Shown in pieces: positions 1 to 6,111 of a stretch of 7,171 nucleotides of DNA (the stretch's first letter is position 1; every line of letters begins with the position of its first letter). The DNA is from Acetobacteraceae bacterium (GTDB lineage: Bacteria > Pseudomonadota > Alphaproteobacteria > Acetobacterales > Acetobacteraceae): assembly GCA_947478535.1 (NCBI GenBank), contig CANJXD010000300.1:1-7171 (forward strand), given 5' to 3'. The translations under genes were made by a program, and so were the position numbers. The notes below the pieces were generated by a model. It searched no databases, was not told the DNA's origin, and worked only from the letters and a program-made list of their open reading frames with translations.

Positions 1-1
1 G

Positions 2-103
2 GCGCTGGATTATTCGGTGGAGGCGCTGGGCGAGGCGCGGAAGGATCTGAACCGCTTTTACCGCGCGCTGGCGAAGCTGGAGGATGTGGTGGCCGAGGGC
101 GAG
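2..103 (+). pseudogene. cysS: Inverted internal fragment of cysteinyl-tRNA synthetase (post-KMSKS region)
   Basis: Read on the plus strand from position 2, this stretch encodes [16 protein letters not shown] followed by [18 protein letters not shown]. This matches the helical stretch of bacterial CysS that begins about 20-25 residues after the KMSKS loop (E. coli pattern [22 protein letters not shown]). The rest of cysS lies immediately to the right on the opposite strand, so this piece is inverted relative to its own gene. The similarity to CysS ends at about 101-103, where the sequence enters the palindrome AGGATATCCT and continues as antisense cysS. The ~20 residues normally between the KMSKS segment and this piece are not in the window. 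The assignment rests on remembered family patterns, not an alignment. Confidence 0.8.
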
Positions 104-111
104 GATATCCT
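102..111. other. Inversion/fold-back junction in cysS at a 10-bp palindrome
   Basis: AGGATATCCT is a perfect 10-bp palindrome. To its right, cysS reads on the minus strand (QDIL is encoded across the palindrome). To its left, a later portion of CysS reads on the plus strand. The flip must lie in or within a few bases of this palindrome. Because the junction is 107 bases from the window edge, a fold-back chimera at a contig end is as plausible as a real inversion. Confidence 0.75.
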
Positions 112-949
112 GCACCGTCCGGAAATTGCCGAGCGACTTCGACATCTTCTCCCCATCCACGAGGAGCATGCCGTTATGCATCCAGTACCGGGCGAAATGG
201 CTGCCTGGGAAGGCGCAGACGCTCTGCGCCAGCTCATTCTCATGGTGCGGGAACATCAGGTCGGCGCCGCCGCCATGGATGTCGAAATCCGGGCCGAGAT
301 GCTTCCAGGACATGGCGGAGCATTCGATATGCCAGCCCGGCCGCCCACGGCCCCAGGGGCTGTCCCAGCCCGGCTGTTCGGGGGAGGAAGGCTTCCACAG
401 CACGAAATCCCCGGCATCGCGCTTATAAGGCGCGACCTCGACGCGGGCACCCGCCAGCAATTCATCCGGGCTGCGGCCGGACAGCGCGCCGTACTGGGCA
501 AAGCTGCTGACGGAGAACAGCACATGGCCTTCCGCGGCATAAGCGTGGCCGTTCTCGATCAGCTTGCCGATCAGCGCCACCATCTCCGGGATCGTGCCGG
601 TCGCGCGGGGTTCGATATCCGGCGGCAGGCAGCCAAGGGCTGCCATGTCCCGATGGAAATCGGCCGTGGTGCGCTGGGTGACACTGTCGATCGTCTCGCC
701 ACTGTCGCGCGCGCGGTCGATGATCTTGTCCTCGACATCGGTGATGTTCCGCGCATAGGTCACCTGCGGGTAGATCCGCCGCAGCAGCCGCGCCAGAACG
801 TCGAACACCACGACCGGCCGCGCATTGCCGAGATGGGCGAGGTCATAGACCGTGGGCCCGCAGACATACATCCGGACATGGCCAGGATCGATCGGCTCGA
901 ACCGCTCACGCCGGCGGGTCGCGCTGTTGTGCAAATGGAGTTCCATCAT
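102..949 (-). CDS. cysS: Cysteinyl-tRNA synthetase, N-terminal ~280 residues, cut by an inversion junction
   Basis: Cysteine--tRNA ligase is a class I enzyme that charges tRNA-Cys with cysteine in the cytoplasm. From the ATG at 949 the protein begins [20 protein letters not shown]. It carries [16 protein letters not shown], with the HIGH-like motif HLGN at residues 39-42. The zinc ligands C30, C210 (HIECS), H235 and E239 (HHENE) are all present, and KMSKS lies at 268-272, so the whole catalytic core is intact to that point. After [16 protein letters not shown] the family resemblance stops abruptly at about 102. The reading frame stays open to position 2, but that stretch is antisense to an inverted cysS fragment. 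Full-length CysS is about 460-490 residues, so the tRNA-binding C-terminus is missing here. The start overlaps the gltX stop as ATGA; the next codon is also ATG (946). No clear Shine-Dalgarno sequence is seen, so translation is probably coupled to gltX. Confidence 0.93.
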
Positions 950-2286
950 GTCGTACTCGCGGCGGCGAGCAGGCGCTTCAGCGCCCGGTCGCGGCCGATC
1001 AGGGGAAGAAAGCCCTTGAGGTCGGGGCCGTGGTCCTCGCCGGTCAGCGCCCGGCGCAGCGGCAGGTACAGTGCCTTGCCCTTGCGGCCGCTGCGTTCCG
1101 CCAACCCGCGAGTCCAATCCGGCCAGGTGGCCTCATCCCACGGCTCCTCGGGCAGGCTCGCCGCGGCATCGGCCAGCAGGGCCGCATCGGCGGCCTCGCC
1201 CAGCGGCACGATATCGCCGGCAACAACGTCCCACCAATCCCGAACTTCGCGGAACAGATCGAGGTTGCCACGCACGGCGCGCCAGAAATCCTCCCCCGCG
1301 CCGTCCGGCAGGCGGTCCTGCACGGCGGCGAATTCCAGCGCATGCAGGTGCTTGCGGTTCAGCGCCAGCATCTGCCGCAGGTCGAACCGCGCCGAGGAAT
1401 GGGAGACCCGAGACAGCTCATATCCCTGCGCCAATTCGGCGGCGGAGGCGGCGACGGGATCGCCGGAGGTGCCAAGCGCCGCGAGGTAGCCCACCAGCGC
1501 CTCCGGCTCCACGCCATCGCGGCGCAGTTGGCGCAAGCCCACGGCCCCGGTGCGCTTCGACAGCGGCCCGCCATCGGCATCCGTCAGCAGCGGCAGATGG
1601 GCGAAGCGCATCCGCGCGGGCTGCCCGCCAAGGGCCACGAAGATGTCGAGCTGGATGCCGGTATTGGTGACGTGGTCCTCGCCCCGGATCACATCGGTGA
1701 TCCCCATCTCCAAATCGTCGACCACGGAGGTGAAGGTGTAGAGGAAGCTGCCATCGGCGCGGATCAGCACCGGGTCCGACAGGCTCGGCAGCTTCACGGA
1801 CCGCCGCCCGAGCACGCCATCCTGCCATTCGATGCTGGTGTGAGAGAGCTTGAAGCGCCAATGCGGGGACTTCCCGTGGGCGATCGCCCGGTCCAGTTGT
1901 TCCTTCGTCATCTTCAAGGCGGCGCGATCATAGATCGGCGGCTTGCCCTGCTTCTGGCGCTGTTCGCGCTTGAAGGCGAGTTCCTCCTCCGTCTCCAGGC
2001 AGGGATACAGGCGCCCAGCCTTCTTCAGCACCTCGGCGGCGGCGGCATAGCTGGGGAGCCGATCCGACTGCCGGGCGAAATCATCCCAGTCGAGGCCGAG
2101 CCAGCGCAGGTCCTCCTCGATCGCCTGGGCGTATTCGGGTTTGGAGCGCTCGGTGTCGGTATCATCGAGACGCAGCAGGAACCGCCCGCCCTGGCGCCGG
2201 GCCAGGCACCAGTTGGCGATCGCGATCCGGGCATTGCCGACATGCAGCAGGCCGGTGGGGGATGGGGCAAAACGGACTTTCATCAT
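946..2286 (-). CDS. gltX: Glutamyl-tRNA synthetase (glutamate--tRNA ligase)
   Basis: Class I synthetase that loads glutamate on tRNA-Glu and, in many alphaproteobacteria, also on tRNA-Gln. The chosen start gives 446 residues, usual for the shorter alphaproteobacterial GltX. It begins [20 protein letters not shown], with the HIGH-like HVGN at 15-18, then [19 protein letters not shown] (about 198-210) and the KMSKS-equivalent PLSKR at 241-245. The first lysine of the usual KLSKR is a proline; the catalytically more important SK lysine is kept. The C-terminal anticodon-binding region ends [20 protein letters not shown]...LLAAASTT, as in the family. The frame stays open upstream to an ATG at 2364, but those 26 residues have no family resemblance, so the ATGATG at 2286/2283 is preferred. 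No good ribosome-binding site precedes either start. The stop overlaps the cysS start by 4 nt. Confidence 0.95.
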   Translation of the reverse strand: MMKVRFAPSPTGLLHVGNARIAIANWCLARRQGGRFLLRLDDTDTERSKPEYAQAIEEDLRWLGLDWDDFARQSDRLPSYAAAAEVLKKAGRLYPCLETEEELAFKREQRQKQGKPPIYDRAALKMTKEQLDRAIAHGKSPHWRFKLSHTSIEWQDGVLGRRSVKLPSLSDPVLIRADGSFLYTFTSVVDDLEMGITDVIRGEDHVTNTGIQLDIFVALGGQPARMRFAHLPLLTDADGGPLSKRTGAVGLRQLRRDGVEPEALVGYLAALGTSGDPVAASAAELAQGYELSRVSHSSARFDLRQMLALNRKHLHALEFAAVQDRLPDGAGEDFWRAVRGNLDLFREVRDWWDVVAGDIVPLGEAADAALLADAAASLPEEPWDEATWPDWTRGLAERSGRKGKALYLPLRRALTGEDHGPDLKGFLPLIGRDRALKRLLAAASTT

Positions 2287-2433
2287 CGGCAGAGGAACGC
2301 CATGCGGGCGCGGAACGCAAGGCGTGAAGACCGAGGGTCTGGCATCCCGGGGCGCGATCTCCATCTTTTGGGCGCAATCCGGGCGCCTGATGGGGGCTCG
2401 GTAGTCCCTTCGGGGGCCAAGGAGACTTTAGCG
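2287..2433. promoter_or_regulatory. Divergent intergenic region between gltX and the exported YYAPPP protein
   Basis: These 147 nt separate two genes transcribed away from each other, so promoters for both must lie here or inside the neighbouring 5' ends. I cannot identify convincing -35/-10 boxes. Two small inverted repeats are visible. The first is GGCGC (2371-2375) with GCGCC (2383-2387), a 7-nt loop. The second is a 5-bp stem (2404-2408 with 2413-2417, one G-U pair) closed by a TTCG tetraloop, two bases before the AAGGAG ribosome-binding site of the plus-strand gene. Either could be chance in DNA this GC-rich. Confidence 0.5.
2419..2424 (+). promoter_or_regulatory. Ribosome-binding site AAGGAG
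   Basis: AAGGAG lies 9 nt before the ATG at 2434. It is the clearest Shine-Dalgarno sequence in the window. It fixes the start of the exported protein, whose frame would otherwise stay open far upstream as a shadow of gltX. Confidence 0.85.
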
Positions 2434-2853
2434 ATGACCGGTTCGAGGACGAGGACGCTGCTTCTGGTCGGCACGGTGCTGGTGGGTGCCTTCGCGGCAC
2501 CGGCGGCCCATGCGGACTGGCGCGGGCGGGGCGGCCATGGCTACGGGTATGGCTACCAGCATCGCGGGGGTGGCGGCGGCGTGGCGCTGGGCGCGCTGCT
2601 CGGCCTCGGCGCCGGCGTCGCCGTGGGGGCCGCGCTGCTGGCGCCGCCGGCCTATTATGCGCCGCCGCCGGTCTACTACGCCCCGCCGCCCGCCTATTAC
2701 GCCCCGCCGCCCGCCTATTACGCGCCGCCGCCGGTGACCTACTACGCCCCGCCGCCGGTCGCCTACGGCCAGGGCCGGCAGGTCTTCACCCCGCATGTGC
2801 CGCCGGCACCGCCGCAGGGCTACCCCGCGGGCGCGATGATCTACCAGAAGTAG
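2434..2853 (+). CDS. Exported Gly-rich / YYAPPP-repeat protein of unknown function (139 aa)
   Basis: No specific function is recognised. The protein has a typical Sec signal peptide: basic n-region MTGSRTR, hydrophobic core LLLVGTVLVGAFAA, and AHA|D cleavage after A27. A Gly/Tyr/His-rich stretch follows (28-49). Next is a Gly/Ala-rich hydrophobic segment, VALGALLGLGAGVAVGAALL (50-69), which could be a membrane span or a glycine-zipper-like segment. After that come about five YYAPPP repeats (70-111) and a short tail ending PAGAMIYQK. Small proteins with this layout are common in the envelopes of alphaproteobacteria and are usually left hypothetical; a periplasmic or outer-surface location is inferred. 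The start is fixed by AAGGAG nine bases upstream. The gene is transcribed away from gltX and converges with the small acidic-tailed gene 28 nt downstream. Confidence 0.88.
   Translation: MTGSRTRTLLLVGTVLVGAFAAPAAHADWRGRGGHGYGYGYQHRGGGGGVALGALLGLGAGVAVGAALLAPPAYYAPPPVYYAPPPAYYAPPPAYYAPPPVTYYAPPPVAYGQGRQVFTPHVPPAPPQGYPAGAMIYQK
2641..2766 (+). repeat. Degenerate 21-24 bp tandem repeat encoding YYAPPP units
   Basis: The codons for residues 70-111 of the exported protein form imperfect tandem units of about 21 bp (Tyr-Tyr-Ala-Pro-Pro-Pro-Ala/Val). Two adjacent units (from 2680 and from 2701) are almost identical in DNA. One unit carries an extra codon (PPPVTYYAPPP). All length differences are multiples of 3, so a change in copy number would keep the frame. 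Confidence 0.85.
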
Positions 2854-2881
2854 TCTGGCGGGAGCAGGCTGGAGGGGGGGG

Positions 2882-3295
2882 CTACTCCTCCCCCTCCTCC
2901 TCCTCCTCATCATCGGTATCCCGACGGGGGTCGAGCACGCGCCAGTTGCGGTCCTCGGCATCCGCCGCGCGGCGGGCCGCGAACTCCTTGATCTCGTTGG
3001 CGCTGCGCCAGGCGGCATCGCCCGCGCCGGTCACCTCCGCATCCTCGCCAAAGGCGAACCAGGTCTCCAGCACCCCCTCGGGCGTCATGCCGCGGGCGCG
3101 GCAGCGGTCGAGCGAATCGCGGACATAGCGGCGGGCGAAGGCGTTGGCGTGGGCGATGGTGTCGAAGCCCCGCACGACCTCCACCGGGTCCGATCCATTG
3201 GCCCCGGACAGGTCCAGGATCCGCACTTCCAGCCCCTCGGCGAGGCCGAGGACCTTGGCCACCTCCGGCGCGAAGATCGGGTCTTCCTCGTTCAC
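2882..3295 (-). CDS. Conserved-looking hypothetical protein with acidic C-terminal tail, coupled to nadE (137 aa)
   Basis: I do not recognise a family. The protein starts VNEEDPIFAPEVAKVLG, has a central block with VEVVRGFDTIAHANAFARRY (39-58) and VLETWFAFGEDAEV (75-88), then a charged helix-like stretch, EIKEFAARRAADAEDRNW. It ends in a strongly acidic tail, DTDDEEEEEGEE (126-137), encoded by a run of GAG/GAT codons. There is no signal peptide or membrane segment, so it is probably cytosolic. The start is GTG at 3295, sharing GTGA with the nadE stop. That 4-nt overlap is the main reason for preferring it over the longer open frame, whose extra N-terminus is only antisense-frame nadE. Coupling suggests co-expression with NAD synthase; a direct role in NAD metabolism is speculation. 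Confidence 0.82.
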   Translation of the reverse strand: MNEEDPIFAPEVAKVLGLAEGLEVRILDLSGANGSDPVEVVRGFDTIAHANAFARRYVRDSLDRCRARGMTPEGVLETWFAFGEDAEVTGAGDAAWRSANEIKEFAARRAADAEDRNWRVLDPRRDTDDEEEEEGEE

Positions 3296-4956
3296 TGGAC
3301 CAGCCCCGTGAAGCCGTTGGTCATGGGGTAGCGCCGGTCCCGCCCGAAGGCGCGGGGCGTGATCTTCACCCCCGGCGGCGCTTGGCGGCGCTTGTATTCG
3401 GCGCGGTCCAGCATCCGCCACACCCGGATCACCGTCGCCCGGTCATAGCCGGCGGCGACCAGCGCCTCCACATCCCATTCCTTCTCCACCAGCCCTTCGA
3501 GGATCGCGTCCAGCACCTCATAGGGGGGCAGCGTGTCCTGGTCCTTCTGGTCGGGCTTCAGTTCGGCGGAAGGCGGCTTGGTGATGACGCGGTCCGGCAT
3601 GACCAGCCCCTCCGGCCCCTTCGCGTCCGGCGGCCGGTTCGCGTTGCGCCAGCGACAGAGCTCGAAGACCGTGGTCTTCCAGACATCCTTGAGAACGGAA
3701 TAGCCGCCGCACATGTCGCCATAGAGGGTGGCGTAGCCCGTGCTCATCTCGGATTTGTTGCCGGTGGTCAGCAGCATGTCGCCGAACTTGTTGGACAGCG
3801 CCATCAAGGTGACGCCGCGGATGCGCGATTGCAGGTTTTCCTCGGTGATGTCGGCCGGGCGATTGCCGAAGGCCGGCGCCAGCATGCCGGCGAAGGCCGC
3901 CATGGCCGGGCCGATCGGCACATTTTCATACCGGATGCCCAGCAGCCGCGCGCATTCCGCCGCATCCTCCAGGCTCTCGGCGGAGGTGTAGGGGGAGGGC
4001 ATCATCACCGCCCGCACGCGGTCCGGCCCCAGCGCATCGGCGGCGACCGCGGCGCTGATGGCGGAATCGATGCCGCCGGAGAGGCCCAGCACGACGCCGG
4101 GGAAGCGGTTCTTCTCCACATAATCGTGCAGGCCCAGCATCATCGCGCGATAGATCTGTTCCATCCGCGGCAGCTCAGGCGCCAGCGCCTGCGGCGCGCA
4201 GGCCCAGCCCTTCGGCCCGCGCGACCATTCCGTGAGCACAAGCCGTTCCTCGAACATCGGCATCTGTACGGCCAGCGACCGGTCCGCGTTCAGCACGAAG
4301 GACGCGCCCTCGAAGACCAACTCGTCCTGGCCGCAGATCTGGTTGAGGAAGACGAAGGGCAGCCCGGTCTCGACGACGCGCGCCACGGCAAGCTGGACGC
4401 GGGCGGCCTGCTTCTCCGCCTCGAAAGGGGACCCATTGATGCTGATCAGCATCTCCGCCCCGCTTTCCAGCAGGGTTTCGCTGACCGCCGGGAACCACCA
4501 ATCCTCGCAGATCATGAGGCCGAGACGGACACCCCGGAAGGCGACCGGGCCCGGCGCGGGGCCGGCGGTGAAGACGCGCTTGTCATCGAAGACGCCGTAA
4601 TTCGGCAGTTCATGCTTGGCCCGGCGGGCGAGGATTTTTCCGCCGTCGAGCACGAACAGGGCGTTGTGCAGCCGCTCCCCATCCCGCCAGGGGCCGCCGA
4701 CGACCAGCCCCGGGCCGCCATCCGCCGTCTCGGCGGCCAGCGCCTCGATCCGGGCCATGCAGGCCTCGACGAAGGCGGGCTTCAGGACCAGGTCCTCCGG
4801 CGGGTAGCCGGCGATGGAGAATTCGGGCGTCACCAGCAGGTCGGCGCCCAGGGCGGCGGCCTCCGCCCTGGCGGCGCGGATACGCGCCGCGTTGCGGTCC
4901 AGGGCTCCCTCATGCGGGTTGATCTGCGCGAGGGCGATACGGAGGCGATCGGTCAT
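3292..4956 (-). CDS. nadE: Glutamine-dependent NAD+ synthetase
   Basis: Catalyses the last step of NAD biosynthesis, amidating nicotinate adenine dinucleotide with ATP and ammonia released from glutamine. The 554 residues show the two-domain form. An N-terminal nitrilase-type glutaminase (about 1-265) has triad residues E45 (TPEFSIAGYPPEDL), K114 (KHELPNYGVFDDKR) and C150 (MICEDWW). A C-terminal ATP-pyrophosphatase synthetase domain has the P-loop SGGIDS at 293-298 and TTGNKSEMSTGYATLYGD at about 397-414. Both active sites look complete and the length is normal for this form. The ATG at 4956 gives the expected N-terminus MTDRLRIALAQINPHEG. It follows the transporter stop by 9 nt with no evident ribosome-binding site, and its own stop overlaps the next gene as GTGA. 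It is therefore probably the middle gene of a three-gene transcript. Confidence 0.97.
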   Translation of the reverse strand: MTDRLRIALAQINPHEGALDRNAARIRAARAEAAALGADLLVTPEFSIAGYPPEDLVLKPAFVEACMARIEALAAETADGGPGLVVGGPWRDGERLHNALFVLDGGKILARRAKHELPNYGVFDDKRVFTAGPAPGPVAFRGVRLGLMICEDWWFPAVSETLLESGAEMLISINGSPFEAEKQAARVQLAVARVVETGLPFVFLNQICGQDELVFEGASFVLNADRSLAVQMPMFEERLVLTEWSRGPKGWACAPQALAPELPRMEQIYRAMMLGLHDYVEKNRFPGVVLGLSGGIDSAISAAVAADALGPDRVRAVMMPSPYTSAESLEDAAECARLLGIRYENVPIGPAMAAFAGMLAPAFGNRPADITEENLQSRIRGVTLMALSNKFGDMLLTTGNKSEMSTGYATLYGDMCGGYSVLKDVWKTTVFELCRWRNANRPPDAKGPEGLVMPDRVITKPPSAELKPDQKDQDTLPPYEVLDAILEGLVEKEWDVEALVAAGYDRATVIRVWRMLDRAEYKRRQAPPGVKITPRAFGRDRRYPMTNGFTGLVQ

Positions 4957-4965
4957 CGCCGGAAG

Positions 4966-5895
4966 CTAGGGACGAGGCCCCATCCGGTCAACGCGCGGGG
5001 CGGCCGGCGCCGCCTTCTGTGTCACGGCGATGACCATGCCGAGCGTCACCAGTCCCACCCCGACGATGCCCAGCGGCGCCAGGGGTTCCCCCAGCAACGG
5101 CCAGGCAGCGAGGGATGACACGCCCGGGACCAGCGCGGTGATCGCCGTGGTGCGGACGGCGCCGATGGATTTCACCGCGCGCAGGAACAGGAATCCCGCC
5201 ACCAGCACGGCGAAGACCCCCTGGAACAGGAAGTGATACAGCGCCTGCCCGAACGGGATGTCCGCCAGTCCGGTCGGCGAGAACACCCACCACAGCGGCA
5301 GGTAGATCGGCCCGGCCCACAACGCGATGGCAAGGGTGCCCTGCGCTGGCCCGATCCCCCATTGCCGGACCGCCGTGGTGTAGATCGCCCAGCTCAGCGT
5401 GGCGCAAAGAAACAGGACATCCCCCCGCCAGGCGCCAGGATGGTCCCCGAAGGTCGCCGCCGCCAGCAGCCCGATGCCGCAGGCGACAACCGCGAGGGAG
5501 GCGACCCGCCGGCGCGACCAGGCCTCCCCCAATACGGCCCAGGCCAGCGCCGCCGTCATGAAGGGCAGCACGCCGGAGAGCAGCACCGCCCCATGCGCGG
5601 CCGGGGCGAAGCTGACGCCGAAGAAGGTGAACAGCGGAAACCCGAAGGCCGCCGTGGCCATCACCAGCACGCCCTGCCGCCAGGGCAGGCGCGGCCAGCC
5701 GAAGAAGGCCACCAGCGGCAGCGCCGCGAGGCAGGACCCGGCGAAGCGCAGCGCCGCCAGGTCCCAGGCCGGGATCGCCTGCCGTGCCCCGAGGCGGGAG
5801 GACAGCAGAAAGCCCGCCCAGACGAACAGCAACGCGATGGCGCAGGCATAGCCGATCCGCCGGTCCCGGCGGGCGAGGTCTGTAGGTGGCTGCAT
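4966..5895 (-). CDS. EamA-family (DMT superfamily) membrane transporter
   Basis: Inner-membrane permease of the drug/metabolite transporter superfamily; members export amino acids, metabolites or drugs, and the substrate cannot be told from sequence. The 309 residues contain about ten hydrophobic segments (approximately 14-33, 45-65, 75-94, 99-122, 131-149, 158-176, 185-204, 222-240, 247-265, 273-292). They form two five-helix EamA repeats, and the tell-tale Leu-Gly-Glu after the fourth helix of each repeat is present (VLGEAWSRRR near 121-130 and LLGEPLAPLG near 267-276). Length and topology are normal. The ATG at 5895 is preceded by a weak G-rich stretch. It is the first gene of a run with nadE (9-nt gap) and the acidic-tailed protein. 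It is divergent from the redoxin/oxygenase gene, from which only 46 nt separate it. Confidence 0.92.
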   Translation of the reverse strand: MQPPTDLARRDRRIGYACAIALLFVWAGFLLSSRLGARQAIPAWDLAALRFAGSCLAALPLVAFFGWPRLPWRQGVLVMATAAFGFPLFTFFGVSFAPAAHGAVLLSGVLPFMTAALAWAVLGEAWSRRRVASLAVVACGIGLLAAATFGDHPGAWRGDVLFLCATLSWAIYTTAVRQWGIGPAQGTLAIALWAGPIYLPLWWVFSPTGLADIPFGQALYHFLFQGVFAVLVAGFLFLRAVKSIGAVRTTAITALVPGVSSLAAWPLLGEPLAPLGIVGVGLVTLGMVIAVTQKAAPAAPRVDRMGPRP

Positions 5896-5941
5896 GCCCC
5901 CACCCTACCGGCCAGGGCGGGCGGATGCGAAGATGCCCCCC
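5896..5941. promoter_or_regulatory. Very short divergent intergenic region
   Basis: Only 46 nt lie between the transporter start (5895) and the preferred start of the redoxin/oxygenase gene (5942). No -35/-10 pair or operator is recognisable on either strand. Promoters may lie partly inside the coding sequences. Other in-frame ATGs for the plus-strand gene at 5933 and 5894 would shorten or abolish the gap; the one at 5894 shares the CATG palindrome with the transporter start. Confidence 0.35.
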
Positions 5942-6085
5942 ATGACGAGCTCCGTCCCACCCCTGCCCTTCAAGCCCGGCGACATGCTGCCGCCCCTGGC
6001 CCTGCCGGATTCCGCCGGCACGCCGCAGGATCTCGCCCTGCAATCCATCGCCGACCGGCCACGGCTGCTGGTGCTCGGCCCAACG

Positions 6086-6100
6086 CCCGGCCCGGCCCGG
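6086..6100 (+). repeat. (CCCGG)3 tandem pentanucleotide at the frameshift point
   Basis: Three exact tandem copies of CCCGG, followed by a partial CC. The unit length is not a multiple of 3, so each gain or loss changes the reading frame. Two copies would put the redoxin and oxygenase halves in one frame; three copies, as here, break it. Confidence 0.9.
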
Positions 6101-6111
6101 CCAGGCTGGCG

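Noticed and set aside
17..1489. A 490-residue plus-strand open frame across the cysS and gltX region
   Set aside because: Apart from its first ~28 codons (the inverted cysS fragment), it is antisense to cysS and gltX, whose motifs are unmistakable. Long antisense frames are expected in DNA this GC-rich.
1030..2433. Plus-strand open frame extending the exported protein upstream by about 468 residues
   Set aside because: The extension is antisense to gltX and then intergenic; the signal peptide and the AAGGAG site place the real start at 2434.
2641..2766. Tandem repeats as a CRISPR array or intergenic repeat
   Set aside because: The units are contiguous, without spacers, and lie within the coding frame of the exported protein as YYAPPP codons.
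2854..2881. Terminator between the convergent exported-protein and acidic-tail genes
   Set aside because: The 28-nt gap has a G-run but no stem-loop that I could find.
2885..2915. CTC/GAG trinucleotide run as a regulatory repeat
   Set aside because: It encodes the acidic C-terminal tail of the small protein downstream of nadE, and a triplet repeat cannot shift the frame.
3382..5118. A 578-residue plus-strand open frame
   Set aside because: It is antisense to nadE and the transporter end, with His/Gln/Arg-rich low-complexity composition and no recognisable domain.
5233..6100. Plus-strand open frame leading into the oxygenase domain from far upstream
   Set aside because: The upstream part is antisense to the transporter. 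The recognisable redoxin N-terminus lies in a different frame from 5942, so a frameshift explains the gene better.
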